The notes under the pieces were generated by a model, which worked only from the letters and a program-made list of their open reading frames with translations, searched no databases and was not told where the DNA came from. Shown in pieces: positions 1 through 8,142 of a stretch of DNA of 64,000 nucleotides (position 1 is its first letter; every line of letters begins with the position of its first letter). The translations under genes were made by a program, and so were the position numbers. Source of the DNA: JAWHTC01 sp032586155 (GTDB taxonomy: Bacteria; Pseudomonadota; Alphaproteobacteria; Rhodobacterales; Rhodobacteraceae); contig NZ_JAWHTC010000001.1 in assembly GCF_032586155.1 (NCBI RefSeq), forward strand, positions 310,001 to 374,000. Reading direction: 5' to 3'.

Positions 1-126
1 GCCCTGCTATTGCTGGCATTAATGGCCGTTTTTCTGCCCGTCGGCGCAACCCAAACCCGCCGACTGCGACGCCACTTGGGTCATGCCTATTTCATTCCGC
101 AACGTGGACCGGTGCATATGCTTTGA
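1..126 (+). CDS. Possible C-terminal end of a membrane protein (partial)
   Basis: Frame 1 is open from the window edge to a TGA at 124-126 and gives 41 residues. A hydrophobic stretch (ALLLALMAVFLPVGA) is followed by a basic tail (RRLRRHL). This would fit a last membrane helix with a cytoplasmic arginine-rich tail, but the piece is short, the start lies outside the window, and I recognise no family. It could also be non-coding. Confidence 0.25.
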   Translation, partial: ALLLLALMAVFLPVGATQTRRLRRHLGHAYFIPQRGPVHML

Positions 127-348
127 CTGGAGAAAAGATTCGCCAATTGGCCGGGCGATGGTAAATTTGCGTCCAATCAGGCTTCAGGTTTCGTCGGTAC
201 CGCCTGCAAGGCCACGCGCAACACGCTTGCGTGCAGCCATCTGGATGGCCATGGCTTCCCGCTGTCCCACGAGGCGCAATCGGTCTTCTGTTCCGCTCGG
301 ACCTGCCAAGCGCACGTAAACGGATTGCCCCGGGGTGGGCAGGTCAGG

Positions 349-1098
349 TTAAGGGCGGGTGCCCTCGATGGCAGTAATGTTCAGGATGGTCCGCAGGCTT
401 ATATCGCCACGTGACAGGCTGAAAAACGCCGAGGTCGGACACCAACGCCCCATACAAGGGCGATCCCATTCGATGGCGTCACTGAGCGCGGGCTGCTCCA
501 GGAGTTGCGGGCGCGACGCAGGCAGCAGTGCCATTTCCCAAGGCACCCAACGGGCCAGAAGTGTTGCAATGGCACGCTGACTGTCGGGGCTCATGTCCGC
601 GGCAATACGCCAGTCAAGCGCACACTCCATTCCACCGGTCCTAGGTTCGAGCCAGATCGCGGGATGCCCGCCGTCTTCGTCTTTTTCGACGTCGCCCGTG
701 GCAGACAAGACGAGTTTGTCGCCCCGCCGCGCGGCGTCAGGGCCAAAATAATAGGGGGCGCTGTGATGGGCGGAAAAACCCGGTGGCACGACCGCATCAA
801 GCGCCGCGCCGCGTTCCAGCCCCAGGCAAACCGTGCGAAACATCCGCAGCACCAGCAAGAACCCAAGTTCGTTGGGCTGCGGATTGGCAAGGGTGCCGTG
901 CCGCTCTGACGAAAACCCTTCATAGTCCGTGGCGTGGGCAAAAATCTCGAACGATCTGGGTTGGTCGCGCAGGCCACCCTCTTGTCCAAGCACAGTCCCG
1001 GGCAGGGTCAGACAGGCGGCGGCGAGGGCGGCTCCCACCCAATTCCCGGTCGTTTTTTTCCGGCGGAAAGGGCTTGGTACGTGTGTCTGGCCGGTCAT
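349..1098 (-). CDS. Secreted hypothetical protein, about 249 aa
   Basis: I do not recognise the family. The start is the ATG at 1098, preceded by GGAGG at good spacing; the longer open frame upstream lacks a ribosome binding site. A basic region (RRKK) is followed by a hydrophobic segment (WVGAALAAACLTLPG) ending in a VLG-Q type cleavage site, so export by Sec is likely. The mature part has a few cysteines that could form disulfides and no transmembrane helix. After the TAA the same frame stays open for about 54 more codons (see findings). The gene lies divergent from the exporter gene at 1324 and shows no operon link. Confidence 0.6.
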   Translation of the reverse strand: MTGQTHVPSPFRRKKTTGNWVGAALAAACLTLPGTVLGQEGGLRDQPRSFEIFAHATDYEGFSSERHGTLANPQPNELGFLLVLRMFRTVCLGLERGAALDAVVPPGFSAHHSAPYYFGPDAARRGDKLVLSATGDVEKDEDGGHPAIWLEPRTGGMECALDWRIAADMSPDSQRAIATLLARWVPWEMALLPASRPQLLEQPALSDAIEWDRPCMGRWCPTSAFFSLSRGDISLRTILNITAIEGTRP

Positions 1099-1297
1099 CA
1101 TTTCCTCCATTGAGGCGGGGGCACACAGGCGGCCGTGACACCATGATCCAATGACACTTACCACTCCGGGCATGTGTCCCACGATACAGGCCAACGTGTA
1201 ATTCGGCGAGTCGGTGCGACACCCCGGGCGCGCAAGTGATCCTTAAGGTGCGGCAATAGCGGCCATTTCCCCGGCGCTGTTAAAATATTAGAATTCT

Positions 1298-1309
1298 CGC
1301 ATATATGCG
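1298..1309. promoter_or_regulatory. 12-bp palindrome upstream of the exporter gene
   Basis: CGCATATATGCG is a perfect palindrome lying 15 bp before the GTG start of the TauE/SafE gene, next to an AT-rich tract (TTAAAATATTAG) at about 1280-1291. The position would suit an operator or the end of a promoter. No regulator can be named. Confidence 0.25.
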
Positions 1310-1323
1310 TGCGAGGGACTGCC

Positions 1324-2160
1324 GTGGACGTTTCAACCCTTCCGATGATCCTGGCCTGGGGCGTCTTTGTCGGGATCGTCTTTTCCGCCATCGGGGCGGC
1401 GGGTGGTATTCTGACCTCGTTCGGGATGATCACGCTGTTTGGCGTGATGGACCCCAATTCCGTCAAGCCGATGACCCAGATCGTGGTGCTGTCAACGGCG
1501 CTCATTTTCGTGCCTGGCTATCTGCGTCGTGCCTCGGCTGTTGTGCCACTGGGCCTCCTGCTGGGCGGCGGCGGGCTGGTCGGGGCCTATGTCGGGTCGA
1601 CCATTTCCAGCCTCTACCTGTCGGACATGGCCAGTTTCCGCCCGATGTTCGGTTTGCTGACGCTGGCGATTGCGGGTCAGATTTTCTGGAAACTCATCGG
1701 CCCCAGCCCGCCGCAACGACCCACACGCGACCTTAGCGGTGTCCGGCTTCTTTGCACCGACTTCAGCGCAGTGTCTTTCCGCCATGGCGGGCGGCTTTAC
1801 TCAGTGCCGACATGGTCGCCGGTGGTGGCAGGGTTTATCATCGCAATGACGGCGGCGATTTTTGGTGTCGGCGGTGGCTTCCTTCTGGTGCCCTACATGG
1901 CGTCGCTCCTGGGCATGCCGATGCATATCATCCCGGCCACGGCGGCGATTGCGATCATCATGTCTCTGCTGGTGTCGATCAGCAATTTTGTTGCCATGGG
2001 CGCGCCCTTGCAATGGCCGCTCCTTATCCCGCTGGCTATTGGTGCCGTGGCGGGCGCCATCCTCGGGCCGGTGATCAACAAGCGGATGAAGAACAGCTGG
2101 CTTCAGGCGGTGATGGGTGTGATCGTGCTCGGAATCGGCATCAAATATGTGGCGTTCTGA
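1324..2160 (+). CDS. Sulfite exporter TauE/SafE family permease
   Basis: An integral inner-membrane protein of 278 aa with about eight hydrophobic helices in two halves separated by a polar stretch near residues 130-160. The glycine-rich helix pairs (AIGAAGGILTSFG in the first half, IFGVGGGFLLVP in the second) are typical of TauE/SafE (DUF81) permeases. These export sulfite, sulfoacetate or other small organosulfur anions. The GTG at 1324 is chosen because GAGG sits 7 nt before it; a GTG at 1309 lacks such a site. No sulfur-metabolism gene lies beside it, so the substrate is open. Confidence 0.85.
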   Translation: MDVSTLPMILAWGVFVGIVFSAIGAAGGILTSFGMITLFGVMDPNSVKPMTQIVVLSTALIFVPGYLRRASAVVPLGLLLGGGGLVGAYVGSTISSLYLSDMASFRPMFGLLTLAIAGQIFWKLIGPSPPQRPTRDLSGVRLLCTDFSAVSFRHGGRLYSVPTWSPVVAGFIIAMTAAIFGVGGGFLLVPYMASLLGMPMHIIPATAAIAIIMSLLVSISNFVAMGAPLQWPLLIPLAIGAVAGAILGPVINKRMKNSWLQAVMGVIVLGIGIKYVAF

Positions 2161-2211
2161 GACATAGCCGCGGCGCCAATTCTTCGCAAAAAACCATGGC
2201 TCAAAAACCTC

Positions 2212-3591
2212 TCACTCCGTCTCGCCGAACACCTCGCCCCGGAAGGTTTCGATCCGCAGCGTGTCGCTCCAGTGGTCCTCCGGCAGGCCCGCCTTGCGCT
2301 TCAACCCGTTGAGGAAGGCTTCGGGCGTGGGCAGGCTGTCCCAGACCTGGGGCAGGAATACCCCGCGATGGGCACCGTCGCGCAGGAGTGCGCCGGTCTC
2401 ATGCGGGATCAGTAGCGACAGCGCATTCTCTTCGCTGTCAAAGGTGACAGGGGCTGGGCGGCTCAGGACCGAGATCTTGATCCGGATGTTTTCCAATTCC
2501 TCTTCCGTGATCGGCTTGAAGCGCGGGTCCTTGAACGCCGCCTTGACCACATTATCAGCCACGTCGCGCACAAGTGGCAGGTGCGGTGCCAGCGAACCGA
2601 TGCAGCCACGCAACTGGCCCTCGACCTCCAGTGTCACGAAACTGGCCGCATAACTCTGCAAGCGCGGACTGAAACTCTCAAGCTTCAAATCCGGCGGCTT
2701 CCCGCGATGGATCCGATGCTCCAGCACCTCGCGGGCCACCCTGAGCAGCTCCTGCCGCCGCGCCGCATCCAGTATGTCGTCTTCCGGCCGATGCAGACTC
2801 CAGGCACCATAGCCTACCACGCGGGAGGACTCACCCGTGGCCGCATAGGAGCTGGTCATCCCCAGTCGCAGCGCCCGTGTGCCGCCACCGGCCCCGGACG
2901 CGAGAAACCCGGCAATCCCGCGTGCGCCGCAGGCATCCGAACCGTCCAGTGACGCGAAATCGCCGGTTTCGATTTTCCGCGCCGTTACGGCATCCTGTTT
3001 CACCGCCTCGGCTTGGTTCAGGAAATGGCTCAGATCGCTGGACAGTACGAACAGTGTCTTCGGCTCGGTCAGGGCGTCAATCACCTGCGCCACGATCTTG
3101 GTGCCTGCTTGCCCGACCACCAGCGGCAGCACCGGCACGTCACGGTAAAGCGCGGCAATGAAGGGCAGTTGCGTCTCAATGCCGTGTTCGGCCTCATGCG
3201 CCGCATCCAGAACCCGTGCCAGCCCGGCCTTGAGCAGCACGTCGCGTCCTGCCCCGTCGATGGGCAGGTTTAGCCCAGGCAATTCGTAGCCATCCTGAGA
3301 GGGCAGGGCGATGCCGTCGAAGGCATGGCGGTGTGCCGGTGACAGCACCACGATTCGTGTCACGTTCCAGCCCTTGCCCATTTGTAACGCTGCCGCCGTC
3401 AACACCCCGCTAAAGACATAGCCTGCATGGGGAGAGATCACTGCGCGCGGTTGGCTCGGCACCGGCGAAAACACCCGCCCGGCCTCGCGCAAACAGCGCA
3501 TTACCTCAGCCTTCAGTGCCTCGGGATCAGCGGGAAAGAACCGCCCCGCCACGGTGGATTTGCGCAGATTGGCGGCAACTTCGGCTGTCAT
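2212..3591 (-). CDS. AmmeMemoRadiSam system protein B fused to protein A (MEMO-AMMECR1)
   Basis: Two domains in one chain of about 459 aa. The N-terminal half is MEMO-like, related to extradiol dioxygenases: its likely metal-site motifs are ISPHAGYVFSG, SPAHRH, EHGIETQLPF and SSDLSHF. The C-terminal half is AMMECR1-like, with the signature LRGCIGSLAP. In many prokaryotes these proteins are encoded with a radical SAM enzyme (AmrS); the reaction is not known. No radical SAM gene is present here, so that partner must be elsewhere or missing. I place the start at the ATG at 3591 (MTAEVAANLRKS), where homology should begin. The frame stays open to 3708, but that stretch is dominated by inverted repeats. 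Divergent from the DUF1127 gene. Confidence 0.85.
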   Translation of the reverse strand: MTAEVAANLRKSTVAGRFFPADPEALKAEVMRCLREAGRVFSPVPSQPRAVISPHAGYVFSGVLTAAALQMGKGWNVTRIVVLSPAHRHAFDGIALPSQDGYELPGLNLPIDGAGRDVLLKAGLARVLDAAHEAEHGIETQLPFIAALYRDVPVLPLVVGQAGTKIVAQVIDALTEPKTLFVLSSDLSHFLNQAEAVKQDAVTARKIETGDFASLDGSDACGARGIAGFLASGAGGGTRALRLGMTSSYAATGESSRVVGYGAWSLHRPEDDILDAARRQELLRVAREVLEHRIHRGKPPDLKLESFSPRLQSYAASFVTLEVEGQLRGCIGSLAPHLPLVRDVADNVVKAAFKDPRFKPITEEELENIRIKISVLSRPAPVTFDSEENALSLLIPHETGALLRDGAHRGVFLPQVWDSLPTPEAFLNGLKRKAGLPEDHWSDTLRIETFRGEVFGETE

Positions 3592-3617
3592 GTCATGCAC
3601 GCTTTCGGTCTCAATGT

Positions 3618-3682
3618 GTCCGCGAATTCGCGGACCTGACCCATTCTGCCATGAATTTGCGGCAAATTCATCGGATTTGCCG
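3618..3682 (-). promoter_or_regulatory. Three inverted repeats in the leader of the MEMO-AMMECR1 gene
   Basis: GTCCGCGAATTCGCGGAC (3618-3635) is a perfect 18-bp palindrome. ATGAATTTG and CAAATTCAT (3651-3671) form a 9-bp stem with a 3-nt loop. CGGCAAAT and ATTTGCCG (3660-3682) form an 8-bp stem. The last two overlap and cannot form together, as in an attenuator. They sit 27 to 91 nt upstream of the chosen start. Confidence 0.45.
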
Positions 3683-3843
3683 TCAAAAGGTGTGCGTTGT
3701 TTCAGCATCCGATTACCCGCTCATGCCGCGTTGCAGAAAGCGGGACACGGGGTTGCAGAGAAATCAGTGGTTCTGAACCGCGCGTGCCCTATGTTTCGCA
3801 CAGGGAGGAAACCGAACGTAACACCTACTCAAAGGTTTCCGAA

Positions 3844-4068
3844 ATGTCTGATATCACTTCACAATTCTCGTTTTCCGATGCTCCCCGCTCGGGCTTTCGC
3901 AGGGTTCTGGCCTCGATTGCGCGCGGCATGAGCCGCTATGCCGATGCCAACGCGCGTCGCAAGCAAATCGAAGCGCTCGAATCCATGACCGACGAACAAC
4001 TGGCCCAGCTGGGCCTGACGCGCGACCGTATAGTTCGCCATGTGTTTCGCGATCAGCTCTACCTCTGA
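3844..4068 (+). CDS. DUF1127 domain protein
   Basis: A small basic protein of 74 aa. Its C-terminal part (SRYADANARRKQIEALE, then MTDEQLAQLGLTRDRIVRH) matches the DUF1127 pattern of arginine-rich helices common in alphaproteobacteria. Studied members bind RNA or influence phosphate, carbon or biofilm physiology; the role of this one is not known. The start is the ATG at 3844 with AAGG upstream; an in-frame extension further upstream runs through the shared divergent promoter region and is unlikely to be translated. Confidence 0.8.
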   Translation: MSDITSQFSFSDAPRSGFRRVLASIARGMSRYADANARRKQIEALESMTDEQLAQLGLTRDRIVRHVFRDQLYL

Positions 4069-4214
4069 TCCAACCGACAGCAAAACACCCGCGGGCACGC
4101 GTTTCCCCGGGGTGGACAGAGTGTTTCCCTGATAGGTTTCCCAGCCCAACCGGTGCCGCAAAGTCGCCTGAATTTCACGTTAACCTTTGCGGCATGTCTG
4201 CTGGAGTGTGAGCC

Positions 4215-4976
4215 GTGCAAGGGTTTTCTGTTGTCTTTTTTGCCTTCTGGGCGATGGTTTCCAACCTGGGGGCCACGCTGCGTTTGACTGTGCTGCCCTG
4301 GCTGATTGTGGTCGCCATCGTCTTTTCCATGCTCGAGTTGACGCTCGGCGCGGGAAGCCGAGTCTTTGAAGTGCTGGAATTGGGCTCGGTTCTTTCCATG
4401 CCCAGTATGTTGCCGGTGCTGGTGCTGTCAAACTTCGTGGCGTTCATCATCGGTTGCTGGGTGGGCGTCAGCTGGCACCGCCATATCTTGCTCAGGGAAC
4501 AGACTTTCGGGGTGCTGCCGCGGCGTAATTCCGAAGCATTCAAAGACTATTTCCCGGCTGCGCTGAAATTCGCAGCCCTCGCTTTTGCGATCCTGCTGAT
4601 GATCAACTGGCTGATGATCCCGCTTGTTTCGCAGCTCGGGTTCGAAGGTGGCGGAGGAAAGATTGTCTCGATCCTGATCAACTCGCTGCTGGTTACACTG
4701 GTGCTAAGACTTGGCTTGGTACTTCCGGCCGCTGCCATCGGACAGCCGATTTCGATGGAGGACAGCTGGGACGCTACACGCGGCTATTCTGGGCCGGTCT
4801 TTGCCGTGGCGCTGTTTATTGTCCAATTGGTCGACCTGACCCGGATGCTGCATTGCCGGTCAATCGCCGAATGCCTTTTGCATTTTATCGGCAATTGGGC
4901 CGGCATGGTCCTGATGCTGGGGGCGTTGACCGTGCTTTATGGCGTTCGCATCCAGGGCCGCAGGATGATCGTCTGA
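4215..4976 (+). CDS. Polytopic membrane protein, paralogue 1 of 3
   Basis: An integral membrane protein of 253 aa with about six hydrophobic helices and no recognised family. It shares three conserved blocks with the next two genes: a WHRH motif (WVGVSWHRHILL) near residue 90, LGLVLPAAAIGQP near residue 168, and a serine/tryptophan block (SMEDSWDATRG) near residue 180. The start is GTG with GGAGTG upstream. A GTTAACC box lies at 4179-4185. It reads in the same direction as its two paralogues. Confidence 0.75.
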   Translation: MQGFSVVFFAFWAMVSNLGATLRLTVLPWLIVVAIVFSMLELTLGAGSRVFEVLELGSVLSMPSMLPVLVLSNFVAFIIGCWVGVSWHRHILLREQTFGVLPRRNSEAFKDYFPAALKFAALAFAILLMINWLMIPLVSQLGFEGGGGKIVSILINSLLVTLVLRLGLVLPAAAIGQPISMEDSWDATRGYSGPVFAVALFIVQLVDLTRMLHCRSIAECLLHFIGNWAGMVLMLGALTVLYGVRIQGRRMIV

Positions 4977-5037
4977 GCGCCGCGATTTCGTCCAATCCCC
5001 ACGCTAAAGATCCGTATGCTGACTGAGGAGTTACGCC

Positions 5038-5793
5038 GTGCAAGGCTTTTCAATCGTTTCCGCGGCCATCTTGTCGATGGTACGCGACCGCGGCATGACC
5101 CTGCGTCTGACGGTCTTGCCTTGGGCGGTGGCTATGGCCACGGTGTTTGCCATTCTCGAACTGATCGCCGGGCTCGGACTGTCGTCACTGGGCTATGACC
5201 AGTTGCTCGCGTCGATGCGCACACCTGGCTATTTGCCGGCCATCATGATCTCGCTCTTCGTGGTCTGCACCATTGGCGCCTGGGTCGGCCTCAGTTGGCA
5301 TCGCCATGTTCTTCTGGGCGAAAAAGCGGTTGCCGTGCTGCCGCGCAACAATTCCGAGACCTTTGACCCCTATTTTGACGCGGTAATGAAATTCACAGCC
5401 CTGACACTGGGCGTTGTGATGATGATCAAGTATCTGATGGTTCCGCTGGTGCCGGTACTGGGCCTGGCCGGCCCGGGCGCCAAGGTGATCTCAGTTGCGA
5501 TCAATGCGCTCCTTGTCACGATCCTGCTGCGGCACGCGTTGATCCTCCCGGCGGCTGCCTTGGGCAAACCGGTATCGATGAGCACAAGCTGGAAGGTGAC
5601 AAGCGGTTTTACCGGCCCAATCTTTTCGATTGCCTTTGTTGTCGTCATCGTAGTCGAAACCGCCCGGATGCTGCCTGCTGGCAATCTTGCAGCCCTCGTG
5701 TTGCAATTCACCGCCGTCTGGGCCGGGTTGATCCTGTGTTTCGGCGTGATCACCGAGCTTTACAAGGTGCGGACGCGGAAATTGGCGGCTTGA
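5038..5793 (+). CDS. Polytopic membrane protein, paralogue 2 of 3
   Basis: A protein of 251 aa, closely similar to the gene before it. Both start with MQGFS and a GTG codon, and both carry the WHRH block (WVGLSWHRHVLL), LPAAALGKPVS and SMSTSWKVTSG. GAGGAG lies upstream of the start. The gap to the previous gene is 61 nt. Function unknown; a recent tandem duplication is the simplest origin. Confidence 0.75.
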   Translation: MQGFSIVSAAILSMVRDRGMTLRLTVLPWAVAMATVFAILELIAGLGLSSLGYDQLLASMRTPGYLPAIMISLFVVCTIGAWVGLSWHRHVLLGEKAVAVLPRNNSETFDPYFDAVMKFTALTLGVVMMIKYLMVPLVPVLGLAGPGAKVISVAINALLVTILLRHALILPAAALGKPVSMSTSWKVTSGFTGPIFSIAFVVVIVVETARMLPAGNLAALVLQFTAVWAGLILCFGVITELYKVRTRKLAA

Positions 5794-5862
5794 ATCGCAC
5801 CCTCCGGTTGTGTGATGAGTGGGCTCACATTGTTTGGTGATTACTCCGGTTAGAGGGCTTTC

Positions 5863-6645
5863 ATGAAATTCAAAATCCTGCGCCATGCGCTGTCGACCCT
5901 GCAACATGATCTTGGGGCGACGCTACGTATCCTCGTGGTCCCTTATGCCCTGTCACAGGTGGTTTTCTTCCTGCCGCTATTTCTGTTGGTTTCTTCGGCC
6001 TCTCGGCCGTCGCTGCTAACCCCGGACCGCCAAGGCGCATTAGCAGAGGCCGGGCCATGGATGACCTTCGTCCTGATCTTCGTTTCGGGGATGGTTCTTG
6101 CCTGGGCCGCCGTTGCCTGGCATCGCTATGTTCTGCGCAATGACCGCTCAACCCCCGGTGGGCAGGCGTTCGAAAAAGGCCGGATGATCGGATATTTCGG
6201 TCGCACGTTGTTGATCGGCTTTTTGATAGTGTTCGTAATGGCGATTTTCATGATGCTGGTGATGGCAGTCGGATTCGCTGAAATCCTGAAACCTTTCGGG
6301 TCAAACCCTGCCGAACCGAGTTTTTCGACCCTGATCTGGGCCATAGCGCTAGGCATTCTCGTTACTTATCTCAGCACCCGACACAGCCTGATCCTTCCGG
6401 CCCGTGCCCTGGACGAAACCATGTCCTTGTCGCAAAGCTGGCGTGAAACGGCCAGCGCACGCGCCGATATCCTTGGCTTTGCCGTCATCCTCATCCTGCT
6501 GCAAAATCTTACGCCCCTGTTGCCGCTGGCAGGTCTCGCCGCTTTCGTGATGCTGAACCTTGCCAGCCTCATTGGCATTGCCCTTGGCATCGCCATGCTG
6601 ACCTCGCTCTACGGTCACTTGATCGAAGGCCGCAGCTTCGACTAA
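5863..6645 (+). CDS. Polytopic membrane protein, paralogue 3 of 3
   Basis: A protein of 260 aa and the most divergent of the three. It keeps the WHRY motif (WAAVAWHRYVLR), HSLILPARALDETM and SLSQSWRETAS, so it belongs to the same family. It starts with ATG, with AGAGGG upstream. The gap to paralogue 2 is 69 nt. Together the three could form a heteromeric membrane complex, or serve the same role under different conditions; the sequence does not decide. Confidence 0.75.
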   Translation: MKFKILRHALSTLQHDLGATLRILVVPYALSQVVFFLPLFLLVSSASRPSLLTPDRQGALAEAGPWMTFVLIFVSGMVLAWAAVAWHRYVLRNDRSTPGGQAFEKGRMIGYFGRTLLIGFLIVFVMAIFMMLVMAVGFAEILKPFGSNPAEPSFSTLIWAIALGILVTYLSTRHSLILPARALDETMSLSQSWRETASARADILGFAVILILLQNLTPLLPLAGLAAFVMLNLASLIGIALGIAMLTSLYGHLIEGRSFD

Positions 6646-6693
6646 CAGCCTCACGCTTGACAGTTCAGCACGGACCCGCCAACGCTTCGGCCC

Positions 6694-8142
6694 ATGATTG
6701 ACCTACGACCCGTCGGATATGTGATCGGCCTGATGGTGGCCGCGCTTGGCCTTGCCATGCTGTTGCCGCTGATCGTCGATCTGGCTGAGGGCCGGGGCCA
6801 TTGGCCGGTCTTTGCCGAATCCTCGGTCCTGACCCTGTTGGTCGGTGGTCTGATCGCTTTGTCCTGCCAAAACGGCGTTGGCAAGGGCCTGACCCTGCAA
6901 CAGACCTTCCTTCTGACCACCGGTGTCTGGCTGGCGCTGCCGATTTTTGCCGCGCTGCCCTTCATGATGGGCGAGACGCAGTCCAGCTTCACGGATGCGT
7001 TTTTCGAGGCGATGTCGGGTCTGACCACTACCGGTTCCACCGTGCTGTCAGGCCTGGATGACATGCCTAAGGGGCTTTTGCTGTGGCGCGGTATCCTGCA
7101 ATGGCTGGGCGGGATCGGGATCATCGTTGTCGCCATGGTTTTCCTGCCTGAACTGCGTGTCGGTGGGATGCAGATCTTCCGATCCGAAGGGTTTGATACT
7201 TTTGGCAAGATCCTGCCCCGTGCGACCCAAATCTCGGGCCAGATCTCGGTGATCTACGTCGGACTGACCCTTGCATGCACATTCACCTACCTGATGCTGG
7301 GCATGAACGCGTTCGATGCCACCGTTCACGCGCTCACCACCATCGCCACCGGCGGGTTTGCCAATTACGACGCCTCCTTCGGCGCCTTCGAGGGGCCGAT
7401 CGAATATGCGGCTTCGCTCTTCATGGTGCTCGCCGCGCTGCCTTTCGTGCGCTACGTTCAGATGCTCAATGGTCACGCCACCCCGCTGTTGCACGACTCG
7501 CAAGTGCGCGGCTTCGTCAAAACCGTGCTGGTGATCGTCGCCGTGGTCTGGGCGGTCCTGGCGCTCCAGGCGGGCTCCGAGTGGGAGCTCGCCCTGCGCA
7601 AATCGCTGTTCAATTCAATTTCGATCATCTCGGGCACCGGCTATGCCTCGACCGACTACATGCAATGGGGCGCGTTCCTGATCACCATGTTCTTCTTCAT
7701 GGGGCTGATCGGCGGCGCTGCTGGCTCGACCGCCTGTTCGGTCAAGATCTTCCGCTATCAGATCCTGTTCTCTTCTATCCGTACCCAGCTCAGACGTACG
7801 GCTTATCCCAGCGGTGTGTTTCAACCGAAATACGATGGCCGGCCGATTTCCGAAGACGTGATGAATTCGGTCATGGCGTTCTTCGTCTTCTTCACCGTCA
7901 CTATGGGCTTGATCGCCGTAGCTCTGTCGATGACAGGGCTCGATTTCGTAACCTCTCTGTCCGGCTCGGCCGCAGCACTTGCCAATATCGGGCCGGGACT
8001 CGGTGAGATCATCGGGCCATCCGGCAATTTCGCCTCGCTCAACGACACCGCCAAATGGATCCTCGCCATTGCCATGTGGCTTGGGCGGCTGGAACTGATG
8101 GCGGTCTATGCCCTCTTCACCCTGCAATTTTGGAGAGCCTGA
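6694..8142 (+). CDS. trkH: TrkH-type potassium uptake protein
   Basis: The pore-forming subunit of a Trk/Ktr-type potassium transporter in the inner membrane, 482 aa. The selectivity-loop regions are visible: MSGLTTTGSTVLSG, ALTTIATGGFANYD, SIISGTGYAST and ANIGPGLGEIIG. Each carries the TTxG or xGxG type turn expected of the four pore repeats. The cytoplasmic NAD-binding partner TrkA is not in this window and is probably encoded elsewhere. The stop overlaps the start of the next gene by one base, so the two are probably translated together. A possible -35 hexamer (TTGACA) lies at 6658-6663. Confidence 0.92.
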   Translation: MIDLRPVGYVIGLMVAALGLAMLLPLIVDLAEGRGHWPVFAESSVLTLLVGGLIALSCQNGVGKGLTLQQTFLLTTGVWLALPIFAALPFMMGETQSSFTDAFFEAMSGLTTTGSTVLSGLDDMPKGLLLWRGILQWLGGIGIIVVAMVFLPELRVGGMQIFRSEGFDTFGKILPRATQISGQISVIYVGLTLACTFTYLMLGMNAFDATVHALTTIATGGFANYDASFGAFEGPIEYAASLFMVLAALPFVRYVQMLNGHATPLLHDSQVRGFVKTVLVIVAVVWAVLALQAGSEWELALRKSLFNSISIISGTGYASTDYMQWGAFLITMFFFMGLIGGAAGSTACSVKIFRYQILFSSIRTQLRRTAYPSGVFQPKYDGRPISEDVMNSVMAFFVFFTVTMGLIAVALSMTGLDFVTSLSGSAAALANIGPGLGEIIGPSGNFASLNDTAKWILAIAMWLGRLELMAVYALFTLQFWRA

